NCBI RefSeq assembly: GCF_008831285.2
Contig: NC_045140.1
Location: forward strand, 12,952,505-13,016,504
Origin: Nymphaea colorata
Lineage: Eukaryota; Streptophyta; Magnoliopsida; Nymphaeales; Nymphaeaceae
Length of the DNA: 64,000 nucleotides
Reading direction: 5' to 3'
The notes beneath the pieces are model-generated. The model did not search any database and was not told where the DNA came from. It was given only the letters and a program-made list of their open reading frames with translations. The position numbers were made by a program, and so were the translations under genes. Positions 34,117 to 45,635 of the stretch are shown here, piece after piece (position 1 is the first letter of the stretch; each line of letters starts with the position of its first letter).

Positions 34117-34376
34117 GTCATTACTAAGGCTGGGCGTTGGGCCGAGCCGCCGCCGGAAAAATCCCGGCCCGGCCCGGTATGGGCTGGGAAAATCCCGGCC
34201 CGGCCTGGCCCGTTTAGGCCCGGTAACTAAAAAATATATATATATTTTTAATTTTTTTTTGTTTTAATAATATTTTTTTATTCTTAATAAATATATTTTA
34301 TATTAAAAAAAGTTATTTTATAATTAAAAAATATTTTTTTAATTTAAATGGGCCGATACCCACCCTTAGTCATTAC
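34117..34376. mobile_element. hAT-type MITE (244 bp) with 8-bp target duplication
   Basis: GTCATTAC at 34117-34124 and again at 34369-34376 flank a 244-bp element (34125-34368). It starts TAAGGCTGGGCGTTGGGCCG and its other end, read inverted, starts TAAGGGTGGGTATCGGCC. The eight-base duplication and short imperfect inverted termini fit hAT. The interior is GC-rich at the left (repeats of CCCGGCCCGG) and AT-rich at the right, with no coding capacity. Confidence 0.88.
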
Positions 34377-36837
34377 ACCCAAAAAGTCAAGAGCTGTGAA
34401 GTCTATGACAGATTGCAGGTCCTTTTCTATAAATTGAATTCCTACTCTATTTTTTCATCCAAATCATAGTCTAAATTCATTATTTCTCTATTGGAGTTCT
34501 TTTCCAAGCCATTACTGATCACTTGGAGTTAATTGATAAGTCCATTAAGTGTGATAGTTAAATCAGTTCTAACTGGATGGTACCAGATGCATCCCCTTAC
34601 AAGACATGCACACTTCCGACTTTTACCATGGTCAGCTGCTTACCATAGTCTTGTAGTCACAATAATGATCGGTTTATTTTATTCAAGAAGTACCTAAAAA
34701 TACAAAATGAAAGAAAAGGTTAATACCAAAATTCATTTTTTGTATTAAATACAAAAAAGCCACTTTTTGAAAAAATAAATGAAAATTCTACTATTAAGAA
34801 AAAAATTCTTTAAATATTCCAAATATATAATTAAGGCCGATTCTGATAACACTGCTGTGGATCGATGCCACGCAATGACGCAAATGACCTTAAGTAGTCC
34901 TAATTTGCTTTCAAATATCAAGCAGGGGGCCATCTCATGAAAAGCAGGGAGGGTCCCTTCATCTAAAATTGGGGTACCAAATGCTTCTTTCCTTTTCCTG
35001 AGTTGGGAAGTCTTTCAATTATTCAGTGTTGTCAATCTCCGTTTTAATTTAATGTATACCGTTTCGGTTTCCTAGCTGATATGGCGTATCGGCCAATAAC
35101 CGTATGCGTTTCTTGCCTATTTTGAAATTTAAATGTTTAATAATGTAGATTGCTTAGTATTTTAAGATCAGTATTGACCAGCAACTTTTTCTTTTTTCTA
35201 CTGATGGAAGCACCTAGTTCAGGAGTCACATGGTTTTCTAAGACCATGGTTTTGCAAGGAAAAAAAAAAAAAAAAAAAAGTCAATGAGGTTTGTGTCTTA
35301 AATTTACTGATTTTTTTTGTCCTTTTTTTAAGAAGAAGATGAGAAGGCCATTGAATGCACCATATATCTAATTCGAGGGTATGAACCAAGGTTGGAGGGT
35401 ACTGCTGTCATCACTAACGCTCATACAGTAGTACTCTAAGACCCTGGTGGTGGTAGGGATTTTTTTTTCTTTTTTTCTTTTTTTCTTTTTTCACGGGGGA
35501 GGGGGCTTAAGGTTCTTTTCCAGAGATTGGGTTGTAAACTGATTGCTAACTCTGAAGAAGACCATTGAGTTTCTTGATGTCTATATTTTACTGATCAAAG
35601 TAATGCATGCATATTTCTAATTGTAGATAGTTGTAGTAGGGCTTTGAAATGTCGCTTTTTAAATTGCTGGAACAGATTTTGCCACAATAGAAGGTTGCTG
35701 GTGCATTGCTTTTCATCTATATAGTTGTCAAATTATTTCGTAAAAGATAGTCACAGGTAAATTTCTTTTCCTGAAAAGAATTCACACTTATTTGCTTTTG
35801 GGATGTATAAGAGAAGAAATTTCACCCGTCGAATAGTACTGCACTCTCAAATATTTCCAAGGTTATTAAAGAAACGTTTGATAGGTAAGAAAAAGCCTTC
35901 CAGGTTTTCTTGCTTGGTAGAGCTTATGATCTCCATGGTGCGCCCAATCATTAAACAGAGAAATAATTTCCTTGTAAACATTTTAAGAATAAAATCTTCC
36001 GAAATAAACCTTTTTATTTTTTTTTTTCCTTGCGGAAAGTTTGATTTTCAGATAAATTATTTAATCCACGATGCAGATCAAAGAAAACGTTCTTATAACC
36101 AATATTGTCAGAGTTGGCCGATTAAAATGGTGGCAGATCTATTCGGTTCGATAGCCGGTGCTACATGTTAAGCCTTTATTCTAACAATACTTTTTCTGTT
36201 TTATACAATTTTCAATTATTTCATTTAGTTTTTTAAAAATATTTTTTAAAATCTTTTTGGCCAACCAATTCCTCGGGAATTAACAGATATTTATTTACAG
36301 CACTGGATTAAGCGCCCTATAAAAGAAGTTGGTTTCACTACCACAGAACAATTTATTTTTTGCTGACGAAAGTTTGACGTCATGGAAACTTCTAATTAAT
36401 GATGCAAATTTAGTGTAAAAGTTTGACCGGCATGCATCCATCTGTATCGAACTATATATTTTTTGAATTTCGGAAACATTTAGATCATTTAGTTTCTGAA
36501 CAGAATAACTGTTCCCAACGGGTGATTAGTCGGCTATATACTTGATCGACGTTCAATTCATCGTCATAAAGTTCTCGATAGATAAACAGACATGATTTCT
36601 GTAAGTCACTTCTCTTCTTTTTTACTAAGTCATTTGCTGTTTTGTTAGTGGATGTTGTGAATATCATCAGTAGTAAATTTAAGTTGGAAATGACATCCAT
36701 CAATCGAAAGTTATAAATAATAAACTCCACAATCAATTGTTAGAAACATAACCACACAAATTCTTGAAAAGATGGTGAAAACCTCTCCCTCTTAATCAGC
36801 CCGCTGCCTCTCTAGTAGGATGGTTATTTTTTTTATT
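34377..36837. other. Non-coding stretch, no gene seen
   Basis: Contains homopolymer runs (A about 35261-35279, T-rich 35461-35492). A 122-codon open frame at 35803-36171 shows no recognisable family. It may be part of a decayed host or element sequence. Confidence 0.45.
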
Positions 36838-37090
36838 CGTGTCGCTCAAAGCCATCGCCAAAAATTCATCTGCTTGGCTAAGGTTCTTGGCAGTAGAATA
36901 CATTTTTTGGGACGGTTTGCAGATACAAATTTTTTTTTTAAAAAAACCATCCGGCCACTAAGGTAGCCGGCTGATTTCAATGTATATATATATATATTAA
37001 ACGACAAAAAGTTAAAACCATCACTAAAAGTCTTTAGCCACAGTGACGGTGGTGCTTTTACCAATGGTTTAAGTAGTTTTCGCGATGCGT
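36838..37090. repeat. Degenerate CCGTCGCTAAA-type repeats, possible CACTA remnant
   Basis: Words such as GCCATCGCCAAAAATT, AACCATCACTAAAAGTC and CAGTGACGGTGGT resemble the subterminal (A)CCGTCGCTAAA motifs common near ends of plant CACTA elements, in both orientations. No terminal CACTA or target duplication was found, so the assignment is weak. Confidence 0.3.
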
Positions 37091-37125
37091 TTGAACCATC
37101 TTATTTTAATTCTTTTTCGCGCACG

Positions 37126-37147
37126 CAGACACACACACACACACACC
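37126..37147. repeat. (AC)n microsatellite
   Basis: A short ACACAC run within otherwise unremarkable sequence. Confidence 0.85.
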
Positions 37148-37694
37148 CATGTTGTGTATGCAGGAAAGTCTCTAGCATTGGGGTGGACAGGCTTGTTAGT
37201 CAAGGTGGATGGATAAGCCGTCATCTTTTATATTGACAAAAGTAAGTATATAGAGAGAAAAAATTAGTCTCACAAGGAGACCATATCTACAAAAATCAAC
37301 CAAAGCCTACTGACGGCGACATTCAACTTGCATAATTATCTCATGGAAGGGGTTCGATTCCCCATCTAATATCATTCATTCCTTTAATTCTGTTGTCCCT
37401 CTGAGAACTGTTAACAGATGGGAGACGTCACTTGCTGGCATTCACTACGAACAAAGCATTATCAGTCCTTCCTTCCAAAATTTGCCATAGATTGCAGTCC
37501 AAGATCTAGCCTCCATCTGCAATTGCTGGTTTGGATTTGAAATTTTTAACTTCCACAAGTATTGAAAATTGGATTTGGATCCACCTAGGATGGGGAAGAA
37601 AGGGATCTGATTTGTTTTTTTCTCAAATTCAAGTTTGAATTTTTTCTCAAACCAAAGATTTCAACAAGTCGAACGAGTGGCTTTGGAAACCACT
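37148..37694. other. Non-coding stretch
   Basis: No gene seen. It includes an isolated tRNA T-arm-like hairpin (GGGGTTCGATTCCCC) near 37350, treated under findings. Confidence 0.45.
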
Positions 37695-38233
37695 TATAAC
37701 ATTCCGGATAGTAGGTACATTCAAAATCAATTCCTTTTGACGTTTATGTGTTGTAATGGTATGTATTCTACTTTCTAACGGCTTAGAGTCTTCATACGAA
37801 ATTAACATGATTATGTAGGCTTTCATTGTTGGCTTTCTGTTAATATTAACTGAGTGGAATTCTGATAAATTGTAGCAATGAACTATTCAGTTGCAACCTG
37901 AGTTCTTTAAAAAACCTATGTGCGGTTTTGGAAAATCAATAGGCTGCTTAACTGAAAATACTGACCACTCTTAAGAAATTTAGCTATAAGATAACTACAG
38001 GATTAGTAATTTGTTAATCAAGTGATTAACATTATTAAGCATTATTAAAACTAGTTAATAACTGTTTAATTGATAATTAACATTAGCTAATCAAGAATTA
38101 ACTTTAATTAATCAAGTGATTACGATATTATTTTGAGTTTAAATGAAAATTTCATAAAAAAATTTAGGTTCTTCTTAAAAAATTATAAAAAGAGGGAGGT
38201 TGAGCAATGCGGCCCCATCCCCTTTCTAACGTT

Positions 38234-38275
<42 letters not shown>

Positions 38276-38740
38276 AAAAGAGGGAAAAGAGAGAAAAATA
38301 AAGTAAGGAGAGAAAGGAGTCGCTAAGAGAAGATGCCACAGCAGCTAGGGAGGTCGTTTGAAGAGGTTGTAGGTGTCTAATGCAGACCAGAACCAGGTCA
38401 AACATAAGTATGGCCTTCCTCAAGGGTTTTATGATTGAAAATTTACATTTTGATTAAATTTAGATTACAACATTCATGGTTTCACACCAAATTCTAAGAT
38501 TAGCACCAACTTTTCATGCTCTACGTGTTGGCATATTTGATTTGAGAAAAAAATGAATCGGTTTGGGTGTCTTCATGAAGCCCCACGCCCCTAGTTTTTC
38601 CCAAAAACCCTTTGAGGTCAATTTGGCGTGTGGTTTTTTGTGCCAAATTTTACGATTGACACATTATTTTTGTGTCTTAAATAATGCCAATTTAGTGACA
38701 TTTTATTTCTCTCCAATGTGCTAAATAAATATGCATTTCT
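37695..38740 (+). repeat. Truncated LTR related to the chromovirus LTRs at 45636 and 55038
   Basis: The start TATAACATTCCGGATAGTA corresponds to TGTGACATCCTAAATAGTA at 55038. Matching blocks follow in order: TACTTTCTAACGGCTTAGAGTC, a TATA-like region, a GA-rich tract, AACCAGGTC, TATGGCCTTCCTCAAGGG, GATTACAACATTCATGG. It loses similarity near 38740, about one third of the way through the full LTR. It is a separate, older copy and not a partner of those LTRs. Confidence 0.75.
38235..38272. repeat. (GA)n microsatellite inside the LTR fragment
   Basis: A pure AG run of about 36 bases. The same place in the other two LTR copies (45968-46020 and 55620-55690) is an interrupted GA-rich tract, so the run expanded within this copy. 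Confidence 0.9.
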
Positions 38741-38929
38741 CTCTATTTTCAAAACCATCACTTTTGTTTCTCTTTTCAAGCTAACATGTCTCCAGGAGAA
38801 AATGTGAGAAAGATTTTTTATGGCTCCCCGCACAAGATCATAGGGTGTACAAGAGAGAGATGTTGGGATCTAGGAGGAAATGGAGTACCCTCCTCAGGTA
38901 GACCCTACACTCATGTTGGCAATCTAGAA

Positions 38930-40770
38930 AATGATCCATCAAAATGATGAAAGAAGTCAATAGACCAAACAACAAGGTCTCAGAACGTTCCACCTACGCC
39001 AAGGAACCTAAAATCTCTACCGAGCGTGTCATATCTCCAATCCAATCTCGTATCAAGGAGATGGCGAAAACAGTCCATCGGATTCAAAGCAAGGGGAAGA
39101 AAACCTACTCCAGATAGAATTTCTGTAAACAGCTAGATGATGAAGATCTCGAAGGACTTCTAAGGAAACTTAGCTAGTTTAGGGGAACGGCAAACCCACA
39201 CACTTATTTGTTTATTTTCTTTAGGAACCATCAACCCCACCCAGATGCAGATGCAGGATTTCGATCAAGTGGTCAATGCCTTCATCAAGAAATTTGAGCC
39301 TAATCTCTTTATTATTCATTATTAATCTCTGCCAAGAATCAAGAGAGACATCCAGAGAATTTATTCAGAGATAGAAAACGTCAAGCTTAAAACTTGTTAC
39401 CCCAATGCTAAAAGAGTACGGCTTAATTGTGATCCTTGGACATATCTGCCACCATCTCATGCAGCATGAGTACAATAATTTCTATGATCTTACCAGAAAG
39501 GCTAAGCATATTGAGACAACTATTCGAAATGGCTGTCTCTGAGAAAATGTGGGCCATAGTAACGGCGGCAACAAAAAAGATGATTACTAGAAAACAAATA
39601 AAACTCAGGTGCATGCTCAATTTGTAAACAAGAAATCAGCCAATGTGCAATCAAGCCAGTCAAATCAGCAATAAAATTACAAAGGCAAGGGAGATAGTGA
39701 AAAAGCACCAAGGTCCAACCACAATGGTGATAAAAATCCTATTTGAACATGACACAGTAAATTCACTCCTTTGAAGTAGAAAAATAAGAGAGATTCTAGA
39801 GTAACTCCTAGTAGAAGGACTCTATCACTTGCTGCATTATCAGATCCTTTGGAAATGAAGGGAACCAGGAAAGAAAAAGATCAATACTGCAAATTACAAC
39901 GTGCTTTAGACCATGATACTGAAGACTACATACCTTACCGATCAAGAATATTATTCAAGATTATGTTGAAAAAGATCTGTTGGTCGATAACGCCACTCTC
40001 GAAGTGTTCAAGGATCCATTTAAAGACCATGACAAGAACACTGTGAAAATAGTTGATAACATGCTTTTCTACCTACAGGATCATATCACACCCTGCACAC
40101 AAGAAGAAATTAATGTACTGGCCATTGATGATAAATCCAAGAAGAAGGTGATGGACTTTATTCATGCTCATAGCAATAACTATGACAATCCAAACTGATG
40201 AGCCCAAGCTTGTCAAGAAGCATGTGTACAAGGTGAAAGAGGCATATGCAGCTACTAAGTCCCATTTCAAGTGGATCAAGAAATAGAAAAATAAGGCATA
40301 AGATCAGCTAGAATCTACTCAACCAGCAAAAGAAAGACTAGCCGGCCAGCAGGTTCTCAACATTCCATTAAACATCTCTATTATTGACCTCATCATTGCC
40401 TCTGCCGTACATAGGGCTACCATGGAAGAATTGCTCAAAAAATTCAAGGTTAAGTTCAATACCACTGTAGAAACTCTAGCACAAACCCATCAATTTGGTC
40501 GTGATAAATGCTATAATCTTGTTCCTAGAGTTTGATTGCCAAAGCTCTGGGTCTCTAGGAAAAGCATTACATGGTAGATGATATGACTATCTATAGCTTT
40601 GACAGGAGTAGGAGAACAGTAAAAGACAAGATATATTTGGACCTGCATCTCAATTTTATTGTCCATACAGTTCTCTTAAATAGAAAATCATTCACTGTTT
40701 CACTTTTCCTACTCTTTTTCCTAAACTTTTGTAGGGATGGTGGGGTTCCCATAGTTTTATAGTTTACCAA
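38930..40770 (+). pseudogene. Tat-like gag-protease remnant
   Basis: Fragments in several frames resemble the intact element's gag-pro. RDFIQ-type and GRT-N-P-H-T-Y-L-F fragments lie at about 39170-39290. YCKLQRALDHDTEDY (39885-39930) is a damaged match to CKFHRAPGHDTEDC. VDNATLEVFKDPFKDH follows the finger as in the intact copy (KNPFPKHG). Near 40570-40660, MVDDMTIYSFDRSRRTVKDKI resembles the stretch after the protease active site (FD-x-S-x-R-x-V-x-G-x-I). The active-site DxG itself was not recognised. Stops occur throughout, so no product is expected. Confidence 0.6.
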
Positions 40771-41625
40771 TAAAATTCAAGTTCTGCCCATATCCATGTT
40801 TCTCTCTCTTCTAATTTCTCATTATTTGTCTCACTATGCATTCTAAATTCACATTCAACTTATTTTCTCATTGTCATTCCCTACAAAATCAAGATGGCAT
40901 TCAACCCATCCACAAGATGGTCACTAACCAAAAACTCAGGCAACAAAAGAACTCACATGTTTGTGAAGTCAAGAAATATGAAGAGCCAGTCCCACTAGTA
41001 GATCCAGTCTAGTGACATGCACATGAACAAACATATAAGAACATACATTTCATTGCATGAATTTTACAATCATTTCACAAACATGCACATTATGTAAGAC
41101 TTTCGTGCTTTGGTTCACACAAGCAGACAAGTACGTACACTCCAATGCATAGATTTCACAATGTTTTTTTTTAGTTGGGTTTTTAATGTTCATGATTCTA
41201 TCCTGAATTAGACTTTACCTTTTTATTTTGTTTCATACACACAGAATTCACTTTCAATTGCCAACATATATGAACTAGTGACATGCACATGAACAAACAT
41301 ATAAGAACATACATTTCATTGCATGAATTTTACAATCATTTCACAAACATGCACATTATGTAAGACTTTCGTGCTTTGGTTCACACAAGCAGACAAGTAC
41401 GTGCACTCCAATGCATAGATTTCACAATGTTTTTTTTTTAGTTGGGTTTTTAATGTTCATGATTCTATCCTGAATTAGACTTTACCTTTTTTTTTTGTTT
41501 CATACACACAGAATTCACTTTCAATTGCCAACATATATGAAAAAGTTTGATTTCAAAAAATTTTGGATCGCATTCTGTCTTTGCCACTAAACACGGTTCT
41601 TGGCTCAATAGCAAAGAGGAGCATT
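40771..41625. other. Non-coding part of the Tat-like relic
   Basis: Starts with T/C-rich sequence and AGATGGCATTC (about 40890), similar to the intron end and exon start (GATGGCATT) before RT in the intact element, but RT does not follow. Most of the rest is a two-copy tandem repeat (41010-41541). Confidence 0.5.
41010..41541. repeat. 266-bp tandem duplication
   Basis: AGTGACATGCACATGAACAA begins at 41011 and again at 41277, and the two copies are nearly identical to the CCAACATATATGAA ends. Differences are a T-run length change, one A/G change (GTACGTA/GTACGTG) and minor changes. Confidence 0.92.
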
Positions 41626-41652
41626 TGTGAACACCCAAATGACCATTTTACT

Positions 41653-41818
41653 CTTCATCATGAGGTTTCAAAGACCAAATTTCAAGAACAAAGGCCATTT
41701 TTGAGATAAAGAAGCAATATTTATACGGATTTACCCTTCATCATGAGGTTTCAAAGACCAAATTTCAAGAAAAAAGGCCATTTTTGAGATAAAGAAACAA
41801 TTTTGATATTGATATTAA
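41653..41818. repeat. 83-bp imperfect tandem duplication
   Basis: CTTCATCATGAGGTTTCAAA begins at 41653 and at 41736, followed in both by GGCCATTTTTGAGATAAAGAA. It lies at the start of the relic LTR. Confidence 0.85.
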
Positions 41819-42201
41819 GCACCCAGACCCAAATCTCCTAGGTTGTCCAAGCTACAATTTACCATTTTGCCCCTAAATCATGCCATTTGGACCTAAAAAC
41901 AAAGGATTTTTCACAAGTTTTTTGAGAATTGCCTAACATTTGAGCAACTAGGTCATTTCTCAGCTTTACATGACCCCAGAAGTTACCAAAGTCAAGTCAC
42001 TAGAGTTATCCAAGTCTGAAGCCAGCTTACCTATAGCTCAACTCAACTCTTGCAACTCAAAACAGTGATCTTTAGTTCAACCAAGTGAAAAGAAGTTCAC
42101 CTTAATGGAGAGAAAGTTTTGTTTCACTTACTTTAAATCACCCAGCCCAAGTTTCAGTCATATACTAACTTGCACATTGCTACTGGTCTTTCTCTCTCCT
42201 G

Positions 42202-42690
42202 TTTTCAGGGGTTTGAGTGGAATTTGAGCTCAACCCAAAAAAGTGTGCTAGGAATGAGCTAAGATTATATTTATCATGTATAAATCAAGATTCCTTTATT
42301 TCGGTTTCAGTTCTTTGATCCCACATGGAGCTAAATTTAGTTTCAAGCATTTTTTCTCTTTTGTCTTTAGGAGTTTGAGATGAATTTAAGTTCAACCTGA
42401 TAGAGTGTGCTAAACCTGAATTAAGATTATGTTTATCATATAAAATCTTGCTTCTTTAAGTTTGGTTTTAGTTCATGCATCCCAATTTGAGTTCAATACA
42501 TTTCCAAGTGCTTTATCACTCTTGTTTTCAAGGGGTCGGAGTTAAATTTGAGCTCAACCTCAAAGGGTGAGCTAAAATCAAAATAGGATCATGTTTATCA
42601 CAGATAAATCAACACACCCTAAGTTCGGTTTGTGTTTAATTCAGTTTTGAAGGCCATGGAGCTCATTCATAGTACTTGCTACACTCTAGA
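42202..42690. repeat. Three diverged tandem units of about 162 bp
   Basis: Units start at 42202 (TTTTCAGGGGTTTGAG), 42364 (TCTTTAGGAGTTTGAG) and 42525 (TTTTCAAGGGGTCGGAG). Each continues with a GAGCTCAACC-like word, a GTGTGCTA word and a GATCATGTTTATCA-like word in the same order. Spacing of 162 and 161 supports tandem origin despite strong divergence. Confidence 0.75.
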
Positions 42691-45635
42691 AACTATTATC
42701 GAGCTCAATTTTGTAAAACTAAAGCAACTTTTACCAATCTTTTAGTGTGTCTTCACAGGTAAGTAGCTTTTTCAAGCACTCTAGCTCCATGGAGAATTTC
42801 AATAAAAATGAGATTTTCATGGCCTTCCTCAATTTTCTTTTATAAACGTGTCATATATGGCTTGGTAAAAAATTGTTTTTGATTTTTAAAGCAATCCATG
42901 AGAATTTTTTAACTAGATTTTAACCAGAACCTATTTAGGAGTCTTGCCATAGGTTGTTTCAATCATATCGAAACTCCAAAAATACACATGGAGGCAAAAT
43001 GGTTATTTCTTGTTGAGCCATATTTTTCTGCATAAACATATCACATATACCATGGTTTATGATTTTATTTTATTCTATAACATTGGTTCAAATCAATCTC
43101 CTTATTTAAACATGTTTTAGACCACAATTAAACCCAAGGGTATTTTGTTCATTTACCACCATGCTCGTATGTTGCATAAAACCTAACCTAAGTGTCACAT
43201 GAACCTAAGTTACTTTTTTATATAAATGTCATGGATCTGGTGTACCTAAATCCAGACTCAACCTACCCCAATGTCTCATTAAAATTGGATTTTCCAAAGA
43301 CAACACCTAAGTTGAGCCTAGTATCCTTGTGCCCCACCTAGGTCTAGACCTAGTTTTTCAAAAACTAAACCTAATCTATGTCCAGTCCATGTCATGCAGC
43401 TTTAACCCATCTAGCCCAGCTCGAGCTAGGTCCAGTCCATGTTATATTTAGATCTCCATTTCATATTTATGTTCCAAATCATATATCCAAGTCTTATTTC
43501 TTTATTTCACTCTCGTATACAAGTCCTTGATTTGAGATATATCTTTATGTCCAGTCCATGTCACGCTTACCGTATCTGGATCCATCTTCTAGAATTTTGC
43601 TTGGATATGGGCTCGGATTTGGGTCTCAACATCAAACCTAGATCCAAGATCTAAAGTGAGCTTAATGCACAGCATATAAAAAAACATGCATCGTGGTTTG
43701 CTAACTCCAAATCCATCAAATTATTTTAGTATATGGCTTTTGAGTTTTGAGAGGAGAGAGAAAGCTAAAAAGTTTAATCATGTATCACAAATCCCAAGGG
43801 TCTTTGCTCCTTCTTCGCCTACAAATAGAGCCCTCCTCCTCCTCTTTGGGACACATAATATAAGAGCTACCTTGAGAGCCCTATAATCCTAGAAAAATTT
43901 CAGTTGTGACTCACAAAAAAGTTTAAGCTCAAGCAAGTTAAATTTTAGAATCTTGGTCTAAGACTTGGTTCGGGTTGCATTTGCACTTAGCTTAGACCCG
44001 ACCAGGCTCAATGTGGAGGTCGTGGGAGTAGGCTCAGTTAGGGTCCCAGCTTCAAGTAAGTTTTTTTTCTCTTCTTTCAATTTTTTGTTTGTAATTTAGT
44101 GATTTTCTCTATGCATGTTTAGTTTAGTTTTCTTTTTGCTTTTTGCATGTTTAGCTTAGTTTATTTTTCTTAGTTGCTTTAATAATATTGTAGTCTGGCA
44201 TGTTTATTTTCTAGATTGGATTTATTTTGTTGTCTTTTATGGTAGGGATATGGGTCAAGTATTGCCTCTCTCTTCCTCGTCCCTTTCTTTTCAATACATG
44301 CTTTTCTTTACGTAGTTTTACTTAAAAACATTCATATAGAATATAGTCTTCTTTTATACTTTCTTTGGCCATGTATTGCATGTCTTAATATGCATTGAAT
44401 CACCTTGCACCTGCATGCACCCTTGTCTGAAACTAGGTGGGGCTAGCCTAGTAGCATACCCTGGGGCATTATCTCCGGTATGTGACAACTTGAATCCAGT
44501 TTGACTTTTACACAACAACCATTTCAAAATCATACTTTTCCAAAATATTTTCAAAAGTCAACTTCTTTAAATTATTAAAAAAAACAGTAGGTCATTTAGG
44601 CATGGAGTCCAAGCCTAGCCCAGTTCTCTAAGACCTAGTTCAGACTAGTCTTGGAGTCTACTATGTATGAATGTAGTCCCATAACCTAGGTCTAGTCAAA
44701 TTTCTTTAAATATTCATTCATATTAAATGAATGAAGCTTATATCATATATTGCATGGTTTGACTAAGATTAAACTCACTTATTACAGTCAAACTAGTCCC
44801 AAGTAGGTTCAAATCCAACATGAGGCAAGACTAAACCCACTCATTTTGATCAACTTACTCCTAGCTCATTTGGATCTTGGATCTCAATTCAAAGCATTGG
44901 ATTTTAATCATAAACCTTATGTTGATCTAAACTATGACCTTAACCCAAGTCTAATATACTTGGATTTGGATCTCAACTTTTGAATTATGGATTTTGGATC
45001 CAAGATTATGCATATCAGTTTTTGGATCTCAAACTTTAGATCATGGATATTAGATTTGGATCTTAAACCTTAGATTTCGGATCTTAGATCTCAGGTATTG
45101 GACTGTGAATTTAAGATTTTGAATATTAGAGCTTGGATCTCAAACCTTACATTGATTTGGATCTCAAATCCAAGATTTTGGATTCGGACTTTGGAATTTG
45201 AATCAAATGAGCTTTGGATTATAATCTTAGTTCAATACTCACATAATTGGACTCAAGACAAGATTTCAAACCATATGAATCATAAGATTTAGATATATTC
45301 CCCTTAGAATTTGGATTTTATGATATCAAATTACAAGAATATAAGACTAAGTTTATTGGATTTGACCTTAGATTTTGGATCACGTGTCTTAATCACATTA
45401 AATCATATCTTGACTTCTATAACATCTAAGTTTTCAAGTTTAGAATAAGAATCATATAAAATTTCATAAATCGTGTTTAAAATTCTTGGATTCAGATCCA
45501 ATTTTCTTCTATGGGTCCACACCCCTTAACTGACCCTAATAGAGACCGGACTCCAGGACCTAGTTTTTGCATGAAGCACATTAGATAGAAACTCTCAATT
45601 TTCATTGGTCTATGATAATCTGGACATGAACAGAC

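Larger units (their letters stand above)
38880..45635 (+). mobile_element. Decayed Tat-like Ty3/gypsy relic (gag-protease plus long LTR)
   Basis: Gag and protease fragments (about 38900-40760) are followed by non-coding sequence and then, after a GCAAAGAGGAGCATT tract, by an LTR starting TGTGAACACCCAAATGACC. The same order and similar boundary sequence occur at the 3' end of the intact Ogre/Tat-like element. No RT, RNase H or integrase was found between protease and LTR, and no 5' LTR precedes gag. The right end is approximate, where chromovirus LTR similarity starts. Confidence 0.6.
41626..45635 (+). repeat. Long LTR of the Tat-like relic
   Basis: Start TGTGAACACCC parallels TGTTAACACCC of the intact Ogre-like LTR, and the length (about 4.0 kb, right end approximate) is similar to its 3.8 kb. 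A core-promoter-like CTACAAATAGAGCCCTCCTCCTC near 43818 resembles CTCTATATAAACCTCCCC of the intact LTR. It carries two internal tandem repeats (listed). Around 44760-45500 it is dominated by short TTGGATCT/GGATTTTGG words. No coding sequence. Confidence 0.55.

Noticed and set aside
35803-36171. 122-codon plus-strand ORF
   Set aside because: No recognisable family, T-rich interior giving Phe runs, no neighbouring gene structure.
37340-37365. tRNA gene
   Set aside because: Only the T-arm is present; no acceptor, D-arm or anticodon arm can be drawn.
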